DNA from: Microbacterium terregens
Lineage (GTDB): Bacteria; Pseudomonadota; Alphaproteobacteria; Sphingomonadales; Sphingomonadaceae
Reading direction: 5' to 3'
Assembly: GCF_027922045.1 (NCBI RefSeq)
Contig: NZ_BSEX01000012.1
Location: 1-64,000 of the forward strand
DNA: 64,000 bases
A program made the position numbers and the translations under genes. The notes beneath the pieces are model-generated. The model was not told the origin of the DNA. It saw only the letters and a program-made list of their open reading frames with translations, and did no database searches. Of the stretch, positions 45,309 to 54,785 are shown in pieces (positions within the stretch are counted from its first letter, which is position 1; every line of letters starts with the position of its first letter).

Positions 45309-46138
45309 GCCTGGTCGCCAAGACGCTCGGGGTCGGGCGCTCGACGGTGTACGACCGCCTGACCGGCAGCACCCGGACCCGCGGGCCGTACGCCAAGGCC
45401 GACGACGCGGACCTGCTGCCTCGTATTCGCCAGATCGCCGCGCAGCGGCCCACCTACGGCTACCGCCGCATCGCGGCGGTCCTCAATCGACAGCAACGCG
45501 CCGAGGGGCTGGCGCCGGTCAATCACAAGCGCGTCTACCGCATCATGGCCGCGGACCGCCTGCTGCTGGCGCGGCGCTACACCGAGCGGGCCGACTATGG
45601 CCATGACGGCGTCGTGGTGGCGATCCGCTCGAACCTGCGCTGGTGCTCGGACGGCTTCGAGTTCACCTGCTGGAACGGCGAGGTCGTGCGCGGCGCCTTC
45701 ATCATCGACGCCCATGACCGCGAGATCATCGCCTGGCGCGCGGTCGCCAATGCGGGCATCAGCGGCTCGGACGTGCGCGACATCATGCTGGAAGCCGTGG
45801 AAACCCGCTTCGGCGGTATGCGCGCGCCCATGCCGGTCGAGATGCTGTCCGATAACGGCTCGGCCTATACCGCTCGCGAAACACGCACCTTTGCCAGGCA
45901 ACTGGGCCTCAAACCCTGCTTCACGCCCGTCCGCAGCCCGCAGTCCAACGGCATCTCGGAGGCCTTCGTTCATACGCTCAAGCGCGATTACGTCCGCGTC
46001 TCGCCGCTGCCCGATGCTCCCAACGCGTTGACATCCCTTGCCGGATGGATCGAGGACTACAACGACAACCACCCGCATTCCGGGCTAAAAATGCGTTCGC
46101 CGCGCGAACACCGCGCACTGGTTTCTGCAACCGCTTGA
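45305..46138 (+). CDS. IS2-group transposase OrfB (DDE integrase)
   Basis: Protein of 277 aa with an rve integrase core: aspartates in FIIDAHDREII and LSDNGSAY, and Glu in NGISEAFVHTLKRDY. In the shifted frame, upstream codons read AHALAVAGDYPVSLVAKTLGV, in part, which is how the OrfAB fusion of this group continues after the A7 slip. The frame is intact, so the insertion is probably recent. Confidence 0.88.
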   Translation: MSLVAKTLGVGRSTVYDRLTGSTRTRGPYAKADDADLLPRIRQIAAQRPTYGYRRIAAVLNRQQRAEGLAPVNHKRVYRIMAADRLLLARRYTERADYGHDGVVVAIRSNLRWCSDGFEFTCWNGEVVRGAFIIDAHDREIIAWRAVANAGISGSDVRDIMLEAVETRFGGMRAPMPVEMLSDNGSAYTARETRTFARQLGLKPCFTPVRSPQSNGISEAFVHTLKRDYVRVSPLPDAPNALTSLAGWIEDYNDNHPHSGLKMRSPREHRALVSATA

Positions 46139-46367
46139 ACCCGTCCGGTCAAACGGGGGCCAGATCACGACCGACGCCCAGCCGAAGAACGGCCTCCCCA
46201 TTCGCGCCCGGAGTAACGTTGGGAACGGTGAAATTATGCGTTGATCCGGCGACGATATTCGTCAACATCGTTGACGGACCTACCGTCGCGTAATGCCTGG
46301 ATTTGACGTGACCCCCGTTTCATCATCCACCTGGAACTAGAGACCGGCCTTTGAAGGGACGGACGGA

Positions 46368-46634
46368 ATGAAGCGGAAGCAGTTTTCGGAAGAGCAGGTC
46401 ATCGGCATCCTGAAGAAGGCCGAGGCAGGTGCGGTGGTGACGGAGCTGTGCCGGAAGCACGGGATGTCGAGCGCCACCTACTATGCGTGGAAGGCGAAGT
46501 TTGGCGGCCTGGAGGTGTCCGACGCAAAGCGTCTGCGGTCGCTCGAGGAAGAGAACGCACGGCTCAAGCGCCTGCTCGCCGACACGATGCTGGACAACGC
46601 CGGTCTGAAGGACCTGCTGTCAAAAAAATGGTAG
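46368..46634 (+). CDS. IS407-group transposase OrfA
   Basis: Protein of 88 aa with the family opening [19 protein letters not shown] and [21 protein letters not shown], followed by a coiled-coil stretch. A run of seven A (46622 to 46628) near its end marks a minus-one frameshift site into OrfB. Confidence 0.88.
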   Translation: MKRKQFSEEQVIGILKKAEAGAVVTELCRKHGMSSATYYAWKAKFGGLEVSDAKRLRSLEEENARLKRLLADTMLDNAGLKDLLSKKW

Positions 46635-47533
46635 CGCCCGCCGCGAAGCGGCAAGCAGTCGCGCATCTCCAGACGACGCTGGGGATGAGCGAGCGGCGGG
46701 CGTGTGCTGTCGTCGGAGCGGATCGCACGAGTATGCGATATCGCTCGTGCCGAGCGGATGATGGTGACCTTCGGTCGAGGTTATGTGAGCTGGCGCAGCA
46801 GCGCCGGCGGTTCGGCTATCGACGTCTACACATCCTGCTTCGCCGTGACGGCATCACGATCAACCGCAAGAAGACCCAGCGGCTCTACCGCGAGGAGGGG
46901 CTGACGGTCAGGCGCAGGAAGGGACGCAAGCGCGCCGTCGGCGCGCGGGCACCGGCGCCAGTGCTGGCGCTTCCCAACCAGCGCTGGAGCCTGGACTTCG
47001 TTCACGATCAACTCGCCACCGGCCGCCGGTTTCGGGTGCTGCACGTCGTTGATGATGTGACCCGCGAGTGCCTGGCGGCGGTGGTCGATACGTCGATCTC
47101 GGGCCATCGGGTGGTGCGCGAACTAGGTGATCTGATTGCCAGACGTGGTGCGCCGAAGATGATCGTCAGCGATAACGGCACCGAGCTGACGTCGAACGCG
47201 GTGCTGGCCTGGTCCGGCGATGTGGGCGTCGAGTGGCATCACATTGCGCCGGGCAAGCCGACCCAGAACGGGTTCGTCGAGAGCTTCAACGGTCGCATGC
47301 GCGACGAGCTGCTCAACGAGACGCTGTTCTTTACCATCGGCCAGGCCCGCTCGATCCTCGCGCGCTGGGTCGATGACTACAACACCGAGCGGCCGCACTC
47401 GTCGCTCGGCTACGCTACCCCGGCGGCATTCGCTGCCGGGCTTGAACAGCAACGGGCGGGGTTAACCCCGCCCGTTGCTTCACCCGCGCTTATGCGCGAC
47501 AACACCGGTCAGTCTCTGGTTGCCGCTGGATGA
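46628..47533 (+). CDS. IS407-group transposase OrfB (DDE integrase)
   Basis: About 301 aa: [27 protein letters not shown] (first Asp), IVSDNGTEL (second Asp), [18 protein letters not shown] (Glu) and [12 protein letters not shown]. All three catalytic acids are present. The ATG 46628 lies inside the slippery A run, so most product is probably the OrfAB fusion. Confidence 0.88.
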   Translation: MVAPAAKRQAVAHLQTTLGMSERRACAVVGADRTSMRYRSCRADDGDLRSRLCELAQQRRRFGYRRLHILLRRDGITINRKKTQRLYREEGLTVRRRKGRKRAVGARAPAPVLALPNQRWSLDFVHDQLATGRRFRVLHVVDDVTRECLAAVVDTSISGHRVVRELGDLIARRGAPKMIVSDNGTELTSNAVLAWSGDVGVEWHHIAPGKPTQNGFVESFNGRMRDELLNETLFFTIGQARSILARWVDDYNTERPHSSLGYATPAAFAAGLEQQRAGLTPPVASPALMRDNTGQSLVAAG

Positions 47534-48705
47534 AAGACTGGGGTCACGTCAGATTGAGACAGCGTATGCGGCTGCGCCGGCGCGGTGCTGTAGCGAATTC
47601 GCAAGACCATCGTCGCTTCGGACCCAAGCACGACGGAACCAGGAACCGAAGCAGACGTGCTCGTGCTCAATATCGGGCGACCGTTTGCGTCCGGGTATAG
47701 ATGCCGTTGCTCGACTTGGATTACGGTGCTCCCGGCTGGGACGCCAAGAAGCTTGAGATCGACCGTGCGGGGGGTGGACTCAAGGCTGTTGATGATAACG
47801 TACAGATCCTTCGCCGCTCCATCGACATAGGCATCGACGAGGAAGTCTCGATCCGCTGCCCAACTCTCCAGCCGCGTACCTTTTACGCCGTTCCATAGCC
47901 GGTAAAGATTGACCATCTCGGTGTACACCCAGCTGCCATTGCCGGCGTTTGCCGGGGTACCGTCCTCGAATGCCTGGCGCAGCAGGCGCCAGTTATAGGG
48001 TACGCTGGTCCTCCCCCATTCCCCTTTCAGGACTACAAAGGGTATTGCCTTGGCAATTCGGTCAGCCCGCTCCATGAATTGAAGCATCAGCGAATTCATC
48101 GCTTTCAGATAGAACCAGTCGCGTTGCGGGGTCCATCCATTCGGCTCCACCTGATGTGCTCGGGCACCATATTCAGAGATCACCAAGGGCTTTAGCTGTC
48201 CTCCATATGCCCAGTTCATAGCGTAATCGAGCATGTCGAAGGTCGCCTCGACATTGCTGCCCTTTCGGTACTGTTTGTAGACGTTTCCGTTCTTTGGAAT
48301 TCCCTCAAAATCATACAGATGCAGCGATACGAAATCCATGTTTCGGCCCGCCCCACCTAGCCAGGCGCCATCTCGCGCGTTCCACCGCGCAAACAATGCG
48401 GCATTGGAGGGTTCGGCTTCCTCGAAGTCCGGAAAGGCGGGCGTATAGCCACCAACCTGAACCTGGCGGGCTGTATTCAAAGGCCGGACCTGGTTTCGGA
48501 CGCCGTCATGATAGCGAAAAACATCATTGTAGGTCGGGCGCGGGTATCCCGCGAGATGGGGAGCCGGATCGTCGATCAAGGTGTATAGCGGCTCGTTGAT
48601 TGCTTCCACGAACTTGGGCTTGATGATGCCGGCGCCAGCTCCAACCGATCCGCTCTGGTTGAAGTAGCGGGCGAGATAGTTGCCGGTGAAATGGCCAGTG
48701 GTCTC

Positions 48706-49674
48706 AGCAAAGGCTCGACCGCGCTGAAACCGGTGTTCGAAGAAGCTGGAATCGGCATGCAGCTGTTCCACGGCCGCGGCGGCGCGGTGGGCCGCGGCGG
48801 CGGATCGTCGTTCCAAGCAATTCAGGCGCAACCCGCCGGCACGGTGCAGGGCCGCATCCGCATCACTGAACAAGGTGAGGTGATCGCCGCCAAATACGGC
48901 ACGCGCGAAAGCGCGGCGACTAATCTCGAGGCGATGGCCTCGGCGACGCTGCTCGCCAGCCTCGAGCCGCAGCGACTGAGCGAAGCCGATGCAAGCCGCT
49001 TCGAAGCCGCGATGGAACAGCTCTCCGGCACCGCATTCAAGGCCTATCGCGACCTTGTCTACGGCACCGATGGTTTCCGCAGCTTCTTCCGCCAGATGAC
49101 GCCAATCGCTGAGATTGCCGGGCTAAAGATCGGAAGCCGTCCCGCCAGCCGCAAAAAGTCCGACGCCATCGAGGATTTGCGGGCAATTCCTTGGGTATTC
49201 AGCTGGGCCCAAGCCCGGGTCATGCTACCCGGCTGGTTCGGCGTCGGCGAGGCGCTGGCGGCATTTCCCGATCGCGGTCTGCTGCGCGAGATGGCGTCGG
49301 ATTGGCCGCTGTTTGCCTCGACTCTCGCCAATCTCGAGATGGTGCTCGCTAAGTCGGATATGGGCATCGCCGAACGCTATGCCGAATTGGTCGAGGACCG
49401 CAGCTTAGCCGATTCAATTTTTTTCCGCATTCGCGAAGATTGGCACGTGACGCATGACCAGTTGCTCGACGTTACGGGCCAGGCCCGGCTGCTCGGAAAG
49501 CACCCGGCGCTCGAATCCTCGATCCGCCTACGCCTACCCTATATCGAGCCGCTCAACCTGCTCCAGGTCGAGCTGCTTAAACGCCATCGCGCGGGCGAGT
49601 CCGGTTCCAAGATCGAGCAGGGCATCTTGCTGTCGATCAACGCGATTGCGACGGCGCTCAGGAACTCGGGTTGA
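48706..49674 (+). pseudogene. ppc: Phosphoenolpyruvate carboxylase, C-terminal fragment
   Basis: About 320 residues of the C-terminal half: LFHGRGGAVGRGGG, RITEQGEVIAAKYG, and the normal family end TALRNSG. The N-terminal two thirds, with the first catalytic His and the Lys of the KDG-type motif, are missing. The fragment begins at the junction with the GH86 remains near 48700 and has no promoter of its own, so it is dead. The cell must have another route or another ppc copy. Confidence 0.85.
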
Positions 49675-50061
49675 GCGGCACGGGGAGTCGAGTTCGGCAA
49701 CAACACCTAGCGAGTTCACCGCATCGGCATCGCAGACGAACGCCCGCCCTACCAATCCGGCTGCCACACACTGTCCGTCGGCTCCGTCTTGGTCATACCT
49801 ATCACCTCGCGGCGATAGCCATCAGGAACGCGATCAGGCGCGCAGCGACGATGAAGTGGACATGCGCCGTTGCTTCCTTAGTCCCGGTGGCCGAACAAAT
49901 ATTTCAACGATGCAGCCTATCGCCGTCAGCCCGATCAGTTAAAGCAGCCGTTGCTGTCGCGGAAGTCCGCCTCATGCGCATCACGCTATGTGCAGGGCCG
50001 CTTTCTCGGGGTAGACGACAGTGGCCTGGCGCGCTGATCCGGGCATAGCTGAGGAGACATC
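49675..50061. other. Gap without recognised gene
   Basis: About 390 bp between the ppc fragment and the kinase. Only short frames occur and none is convincing. A good ribosome site (GAGGAG) for the kinase lies at its end. Confidence 0.5.
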
Positions 50062-51072
50062 ATGGCTGGCCGTATCGTTTGTTTCGGGGAATTATTGTTT
50101 CGTCTCACTGCCCCTGGACGCGAGCTCCTGATGCAGACCGGCAATCTCGATGTGCATGTTGGCGGCGCTGAGGCAAACGTCGGCATTGGCCTCGCCAATC
50201 TGGGCCATGCGGTTTCGATGGTCAGCGCAGTACCGGACAATCCGCTGGGCCAGGCGGCGATCCGCTTCGTGCGAGGACAGGGCCTGAATACGCATAATGT
50301 ACAGATACGCGACGGGCGGATGGGGCTGTACTTCCTTTCGGCCGGCGCAGGGCTGCGCGCATCGGACATCGTCTATGATCGCGCGGCATCAAGTTTCGCG
50401 GCCGCGCCCACAGACGCATTTGACTGGCGCGCGATTCTAGACGGCGCAGCGATGTTGCATCTGTCGGGCATTACCCCCGCGCTCGGTCCAGCAACCGCAC
50501 AGGCCACACTCTCCGCGGCACGCGCTGCTAGAGGACTTGGGGTGCAAGTGAGCTTCGACGGCAACTACCGCGCGCGCTTGTGGGAAACGTGGGACAGCGA
50601 TCCGCGCGCGGTCCTGACGGAACTGGTCAGCCTCACCGACACAATGTTCGGCAACCATCGAGACATCTCGCTGCTGCTGGGCGAGCAATTCTCGGGTGAC
50701 GGCCCTAACCGTCGGCGCGAGGCCGCTGAAGCCGCCTTTGCCGCCTTCCCCAACCTACAGCGAATCGCCTCGACCGCGCGGCACATCGATGACACTGACC
50801 GTCACCGCATTGCTGCGCGCGTCGATACGCGCGAACGAGGATATCAGACCGAAGATGTGGTTGTGGCCGGCATTGTAGACCGAATTGGTGGAGGCGACGC
50901 ATATGCCGCGGGAATCCTTCACGGTGTGCTGTCGGGTCAGGACCTGGAGGCGATCGTCGCCACTGGCCTCGCGCTCACTTGTCTCAAACACTCGCTGCCA
51001 GGCGATGCAAGCTTGTTCAGCCAAGCAGATATCGCTGCCTTCCTCCAGGGCGCATTAGACGTACGCAGATGA
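50062..51072 (+). CDS. kdgK: 2-keto-3-deoxygluconate kinase (PfkB family)
   Basis: PfkB/ribokinase fold, 336 aa: N-terminal motif VCFGELLFRLTAPG, GGAEANVGIGLANLG near residue 35, SFDGNYRARLW near 165, and the C-terminal anion-hole motif DRIGGGDAYAAGIL with the catalytic Asp. 2-keto-3-deoxygluconate kinases share this layout. The product KDPG would go to an aldolase outside the window. It completes the route from anhydrogalactose via the KduD-type reductase at 2 kb. Start ATG has GAGGAG six bases upstream. Confidence 0.82.
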   Translation: MAGRIVCFGELLFRLTAPGRELLMQTGNLDVHVGGAEANVGIGLANLGHAVSMVSAVPDNPLGQAAIRFVRGQGLNTHNVQIRDGRMGLYFLSAGAGLRASDIVYDRAASSFAAAPTDAFDWRAILDGAAMLHLSGITPALGPATAQATLSAARAARGLGVQVSFDGNYRARLWETWDSDPRAVLTELVSLTDTMFGNHRDISLLLGEQFSGDGPNRRREAAEAAFAAFPNLQRIASTARHIDDTDRHRIAARVDTRERGYQTEDVVVAGIVDRIGGGDAYAAGILHGVLSGQDLEAIVATGLALTCLKHSLPGDASLFSQADIAAFLQGALDVRR

Positions 51073-51255
51073 CAGGGCCGTGAAGGCTGGCGACAGCTTA
51101 ATGCACCGCTGCGGTTGCCTTGCCTGAGCACCGGTCGTCTCTAGCGCCATGTGGTATCCCGCCATGCCCGATGGCTGGCAGTCCATCCTGCCAGGAAGGA
51201 CGACGGACGCTTGGGCAATCGTTGCACGCGCGTCCGCGGTTCGGGCGTGCATGAC

Positions 51256-52073
51256 TAAGGCTCAAACTCATTCATAGCCAGAATGCGATGGCGGTTGCGA
51301 GCGCGACGCCTGAGAGGAAGTTGGCGGCCAGCTTGTCGTAGCGGGTAGCGACGCGGCGGAAGTCCTTGAGGCGGCAGAAGGCGTTTTTGATGAGGTGGCG
51401 GACGCGATAGCGGTCCTTGTCGTAGCGGATGGTGCGCTTGCGGTTGCGCCGGCCCGGGATGACCGGAACAGCGCCTCCATCGCGCAGCGAGCGCCGCAGC
51501 CGGTCGGCATCGTAGCCTTTGTCGCCGAGTAGGTAACGCATGCGCCCGGCGCGTTCGAGAAGAGCCGGTGCCACCTTCACATCGCTGACGTTGCCGGCCG
51601 TCAGCATCAGCGCGTACGGGCGTCCGATGACGTCGGTGAGCGCGTGGACCTTGGTGGTCCAGCCACCGCGCGAAGGACCGATCGCCTGCGTCGAGTGCCC
51701 CCTTTTGCGCCGAACGCTGCGCGCTGTGCCTTGACGTAGGTGCTGTCGATCGAGGTGCTTTTCGTCACCGCGCCGGTGTCCACCAGGACATCGAGCAGTT
51801 TCACCCAGAAGCCTCGGTGCGACCAGCGGTTGAAGCGGTTGTAGACCGTCGTCGACGGACCATAGTCGGCGGGGCAGTCGCACCAGCGGCAACCAACCTT
51901 CAGCACGTGCAGGATGCCCGAGATCACCCGCCGGCCATCAACCCGCCGTGTGCCGGGTTGGTTCTTCGGCAGATGCGGCTCGATCGCTGCCCACGCCTCA
52001 TCCGACAACCAGAACAGCGCCATCACGCACCTCCCTTGATCTACACCACCGGCGAATTAGGAAAGTCTCACTC
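51256..52073 (-). mobile_element. IS5-family element, IS427-like
   Basis: A two-frame transposase with short flanks. Ends are approximate: I see only a weak inverted-repeat resemblance near 51256 and 52060, and the target duplication was not resolved. The 180 bp before it (51073 to 51255) hold nothing recognised. Confidence 0.65.
51272..52023 (-). CDS. IS5-family transposase, two frames
   Basis: The first frame (ATG 52023, GGAGG upstream) gives MALFWLSDEAWAAIEPHLPKNQPG and WVKLLDVLVDTGAV; the second frame (to 51272) gives TKVHALTDVIGRPYALMLTAGN, YLLGDKGYDADRLR and the end FRRVATRYDKLAANFLSGVALA, in part. The change of frame falls near 51700, in line with the programmed shift of IS427-group elements. 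The catalytic Asp residues are in STYVKAQ region, LGDKGYD and the Glu is in the C-terminal part; I did not confirm each. Confidence 0.75.
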
Positions 52074-52343
52074 CTTCAACCCGCTGATTGGGTTTGGGCC
52101 CCAAGAAGGGCGGCTATGTTGTCGTTGACGGGAAAGACGTAACACGACCAAGCCCGGTTCAAGGTTGCAAAGGCCCCCGGCAATTGTCAGACATTGCTCG
52201 GTCACGTCCGACGCACAGAAGCGCAAAGCCGCCACGCTGAATATCACGGCATGTCGCTTACGCTTATTTAGATCATCCTCTATAACGGCGACCCTATGCT
52301 CAAGACACGAATGAAGCGGCTCTCCAACCGCAGCTAGCAAGCC

Positions 52344-52493
52344 GTGCAGCGCCTCGCTGACATCGAGGCCTCGATCGCCGCGCTCGCCAGTGAAGATCTC
52401 CTCGACCTCGCGGACATCTTCAAGGAAGAGCCTCGCACGCCTCTGGGCGATATCGGCTTTGCTGAAATGTTAAGGCGCAACATCACCCTTTAG
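52344..52493 (+). CDS. Small hypothetical protein
   Basis: A 49-codon frame from GTG (VQRLADIEASIAAL, then DLADIFKEEPRTPLGDIGFAEML). Eight more codons upstream from an ATG are cut off by TAG, so it may be the rest of a slightly longer gene. Composition looks coding-like and acidic. No function is suggested. The bases before it (52074 to 52343) show nothing else. Confidence 0.3.
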   Translation: MQRLADIEASIAALASEDLLDLADIFKEEPRTPLGDIGFAEMLRRNITL

Positions 52494-52579
52494 TGTAGAA
52501 TTTCACGAAGCTAACATCGTGGAAGACCGCCAGCAATTGTGCGTCCGCCCCCGTCGCAGCCTGTGAGGCGAGAGAATAC

Positions 52580-53027
52580 TATGTCCGAACCATTCAATGC
52601 GGTTGCGCTTGCCACCGGACTCACCATCGCGTGACTGAGCAACCCGAACACCCGTACATCTACCGATGACGTCCCGGCGTTTCTTCAGTCGATGCAAGCC
52701 GCGGTCGTAAAGCTGGAAACGTCGGCCGAGCCCGAACCGGCGTCCGATGTTCAGGATCATCCGCCTGCGGTTTCGGTCCGCAAGTCGCTTGCGTCCGCCG
52801 ACCACATCATCTCGATGATCGACGGCAAGCCGTACAAGACGTTGCGCCGGCACCTGTCGACCCACGGGCTGACGCCCGACGACTATCGCCAGCGTTATGG
52901 CCTTAAGGCTGATTACCCGATGGTCGCACCCGGTTATAGCAAGGCGCGCAGCTCGATGGCCAAGTCCATCGGCCTTGGCCGCAAGGCGACGCCAGCGGCT
53001 AGCAGCGAAGATCCTGCCGGCGAATGA
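52580..53027 (+). pseudogene. MucR/Ros-type regulator with premature stop and no zinc cysteines
   Basis: Reading from ATG 52580 (MSEPFNAVALATGLTIA), codon 18 is TGA at 52631 to 52633 where a Trp is expected. The same frame then runs to 53027 with the MucR core: KPYKTLRRHLSTHGLTPDDYRQRYG, in part, and DYPMVAPGYSKARSSMAKSIGLGRK. The two cysteines of the Ros zinc finger are Ser and Asp here (IISMIDGKPYK), as in some zinc-free relatives. A shorter protein could start at ATG 52692. Either the gene is broken or it makes the DNA-binding half only. Confidence 0.65.
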
Positions 53028-53163
53028 GACGTAGGACGGGTGCCATGCGCCCGTCCTCACGCTATCACCGCTTAACCGGTACTGGCGCCCGTTCCGCAGA
53101 CACCTGAATGGAAAGCCGACCGATTGGTAGCCTTGTCGCCGGCGGCTCCATCAACCGCCGGCA

Positions 53164-53859
53164 TCACACATTCGACGGACGCTCTTCTTCCGGGAGCTCG
53201 TTCGCCGATAGTCCGCCGGCCTTCGCACGGTGCAACGCCGTGACACGCTTCACCTGCGCGATGCTGCAACCCGCCAGCTCGGCGGTTCGGGCGATGCTCA
53301 TGCCCGCTTCGCGAAGACCGATGATCCGGCGGTGGTGCGCGAGGTCGGGTTTGCGGCCAGTGTATCGCCCTGCCCGTTTGGCGATCTCGATCCCCTCGCG
53401 TTGACGTTCACGCCGCGTCTCGTAATCGTCGCGGGCGGTCTGCAGCGCGACGCGCAGCAACATGTCCTGCACCGCTTCGAGCACGATCCGGGCGACACCG
53501 GAGCTGTCGGCGACCAAGTCCGACAGATCGACGATCCCCGGCACCGCGAGCCGCGCCCCCTTCCCCCTGATCGTCGCCACCAGCAACTCTGCCTCCGGCA
53601 AAGGCAGACGACTGATCCGGTCGATCTTTTCGGCCACCACCACTTCACCTGGCTGCAGGTCGGCCACCATGCGGAGCAGCTCTGGCCGATCGGGCCGCGC
53701 GCCTGACGCCTTCTCCCGATAGACCGCCGCCACATAGAAGCCGGCCGCCCGCGCGCCCGCGACGATCGCTTCCTGCCGGGCAAGGTCCTGCTCTTCGGTA
53801 CTGACCCGCAGATACACGCGCGCCGCCTGGATCGTGCTGCGCTTTTCCTGTTCGCTCAT
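53164..53859 (-). CDS. Serine recombinase (resolvase/invertase)
   Basis: Protein of 231 aa. The N-terminal catalytic domain carries RVYLRVSTEEQD with the nucleophile Ser and the Arg-containing DRISRLPLPEAELL. A C-terminal helix-turn-helix follows (GMSIARTAELAGCSIAQVKRV in part). The start was set at ATG 53859, with GAGGA seven bases before. It belongs to the small resolvase type used by transposons and integrative elements. It opens the accessory island that carries the defence genes. Confidence 0.82.
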   Translation of the reverse strand: MSEQEKRSTIQAARVYLRVSTEEQDLARQEAIVAGARAAGFYVAAVYREKASGARPDRPELLRMVADLQPGEVVVAEKIDRISRLPLPEAELLVATIRGKGARLAVPGIVDLSDLVADSSGVARIVLEAVQDMLLRVALQTARDDYETRRERQREGIEIAKRAGRYTGRKPDLAHHRRIIGLREAGMSIARTAELAGCSIAQVKRVTALHRAKAGGLSANELPEEERPSNV

Positions 53860-54097
53860 CGTTCCTCGGCTCTGCTGGATATACTCTTGTGAGCCACCGC
53901 TGCGGCAACCGGCTCGAAATAGCAAGCGCCGATCCTGTCGAGCCTAGCTCAGCAAGCCAGGCCTAAGTAGCTACCGGGCACGGACATGAACGACGACCGA
54001 TCACCAAACGCGTTGAAGCGCCCTCCTTCGCGCTATCCGTCGACGGCGAGATCGGGTAAGGTCTGGTGATTGGGTGACCAAAGTGGGTTTGGTGCAG

Positions 54098-54346
54098 ATG
54101 GAAGCACAGAGGGTCAAGATCGTGGACGGTGGTAAGCTCGTGATCCCGGCAGCGATGCGGCGTGAGCTCGGGATCACCACGGGTGACACCGTTCTCGTCG
54201 ATGTGGACGATGGCGAGTTGCGGGTACGATCCGTACCGAGAGCACTCGAACGGGCTCGCGCAATCCTGCGCAAGTATGTGCCTAAAGGCGTCGGCTTGGC
54301 TAACGAGCTGATCGCGGAACGCCGGCGTGAGGCGGAGCGTGAGTAG
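54098..54346 (+). CDS. AbrB/VapB-type antitoxin
   Basis: About 82 aa with a SpoVT/AbrB swapped-hairpin DNA-binding motif: QRVKIVDGGKLVIPAAMRREL, in part, then GDTVLVDVDDGELRV. The C-terminal tail (KYVPKGVGLANELIAERR) would cover the toxin. It overlaps the PIN toxin start by eight bases. GTG 54074 is an alternative start. Confidence 0.75.
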   Translation: MEAQRVKIVDGGKLVIPAAMRRELGITTGDTVLVDVDDGELRVRSVPRALERARAILRKYVPKGVGLANELIAERRREAERE

Positions 54347-54737
54347 CAAGGTCGTACTCGACGCCTCCGCCCTGCTCTGCCTTTTGAACGACGAGCCCGG
54401 GGCGGATCGGGTAGTCGATGTCCTGACGCGCAGCATCATCGGAACGGCCAACCTCGCCGAGGTCGTCTCCAAGCTTCGGGACCGAGGATTGCCGCTCGAC
54501 GAGGTGCGTGAAGCGCTTGGCGGGCTGCACCTCGACGTCCGACCGCTCACTCCTGCTCAGGCACTCATAGTAGGCGACCTCCGGCCAGCGACGAAGGCGC
54601 TCGGTCTGTCTCTCGGCGACCGGGCATGCCTTGCGTTGGCGATCGACCTGCAAGCCGAGATGCTCACGACGGACGGACCACTAGCGAGCGCCGATGTAGG
54701 CATCACCATCACCAACGTGCGCCCTCCGGCAGAGTAG
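54339..54737 (+). CDS. VapC-type PIN-domain toxin RNase
   Basis: PIN domain, 132 aa. The acidic residues are visible in VVLDASALLC, NLAEVVSK, LSLGDRACLALA and TTDGPLAS. VapC toxins cleave tRNA or rRNA and are inhibited by the co-translated antitoxin. GTG 54339 was chosen because it overlaps the antitoxin's end and gives the usual PIN start. It lies 48 bp before the SPARTA pair. Confidence 0.8.
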   Translation: MSSKVVLDASALLCLLNDEPGADRVVDVLTRSIIGTANLAEVVSKLRDRGLPLDEVREALGGLHLDVRPLTPAQALIVGDLRPATKALGLSLGDRACLALAIDLQAEMLTTDGPLASADVGITITNVRPPAE

Positions 54738-54785
54738 TCGCACATTCGTGCTTTTAGGTACGGCACTCTGCAGGCGGGGACTCCC

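Larger units (their letters stand above)
44855..46167 (+). mobile_element. IS3-family element, IS2 group
   Basis: An element of 1313 bp with imperfect inverted repeats (TGAGCTGGCCCCC and TGATCTGGCCCCC at the tips) and a 5-bp target duplication CGACC (44850 to 44854 and 46168 to 46172). Both reading frames are open. The size, two-frame layout and 5-bp duplication match the IS2 group. It lies inside the GH86 gene. Confidence 0.88.
46304..47551 (+). mobile_element. IS3-family element, IS407 group
   Basis: An element of 1248 bp with tips TGACGTGACCCC as inverted repeats and a 4-bp target duplication GATT (46300 to 46303 and 47552 to 47555). Four-base duplications fit the IS407 group. It is inserted in the GH86 gene, independently of the IS2-group copy. 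A 13-bp perfect hairpin (47449 to 47478) lies inside its second frame. Confidence 0.88.
44591..48705 (-). pseudogene. GH86 agarase/porphyranase, split by two IS elements and 5'-truncated
   Basis: Three minus-strand pieces (47556 to 48705, 46173 to 46299, 44591 to 44849) join in one frame when both IS elements and one copy of each duplication are removed: HTLSQS-RHYATVGPS at the first site and LGVG-REHGKSLQPV at the second. The catalytic Glu residues are in FVEAINEP and LVISEYG; SLHLYDF and the C-terminal RSRFFGVLEIPVPL also fit GH86. At 48705 the homology stops and a phosphoenolpyruvate carboxylase fragment on the other strand begins, so the N-terminal part is lost. The enzyme would have cut agarose or porphyran internally. 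Confidence 0.78.

Noticed and set aside
44972..46078. Frame of 368 codons opposite the IS2-group element
   Set aside because: Shadow of the transposase frames.
47449..47478. Perfect 13-bp hairpin as an intrinsic terminator
   Set aside because: It lies inside the transposase OrfB reading frame without a T-run; probably an IS-internal structure.
52631..52633. TGA in the MucR-like gene as a selenocysteine codon
   Set aside because: No SECIS-like hairpin follows and the expected residue is Trp, not Cys.
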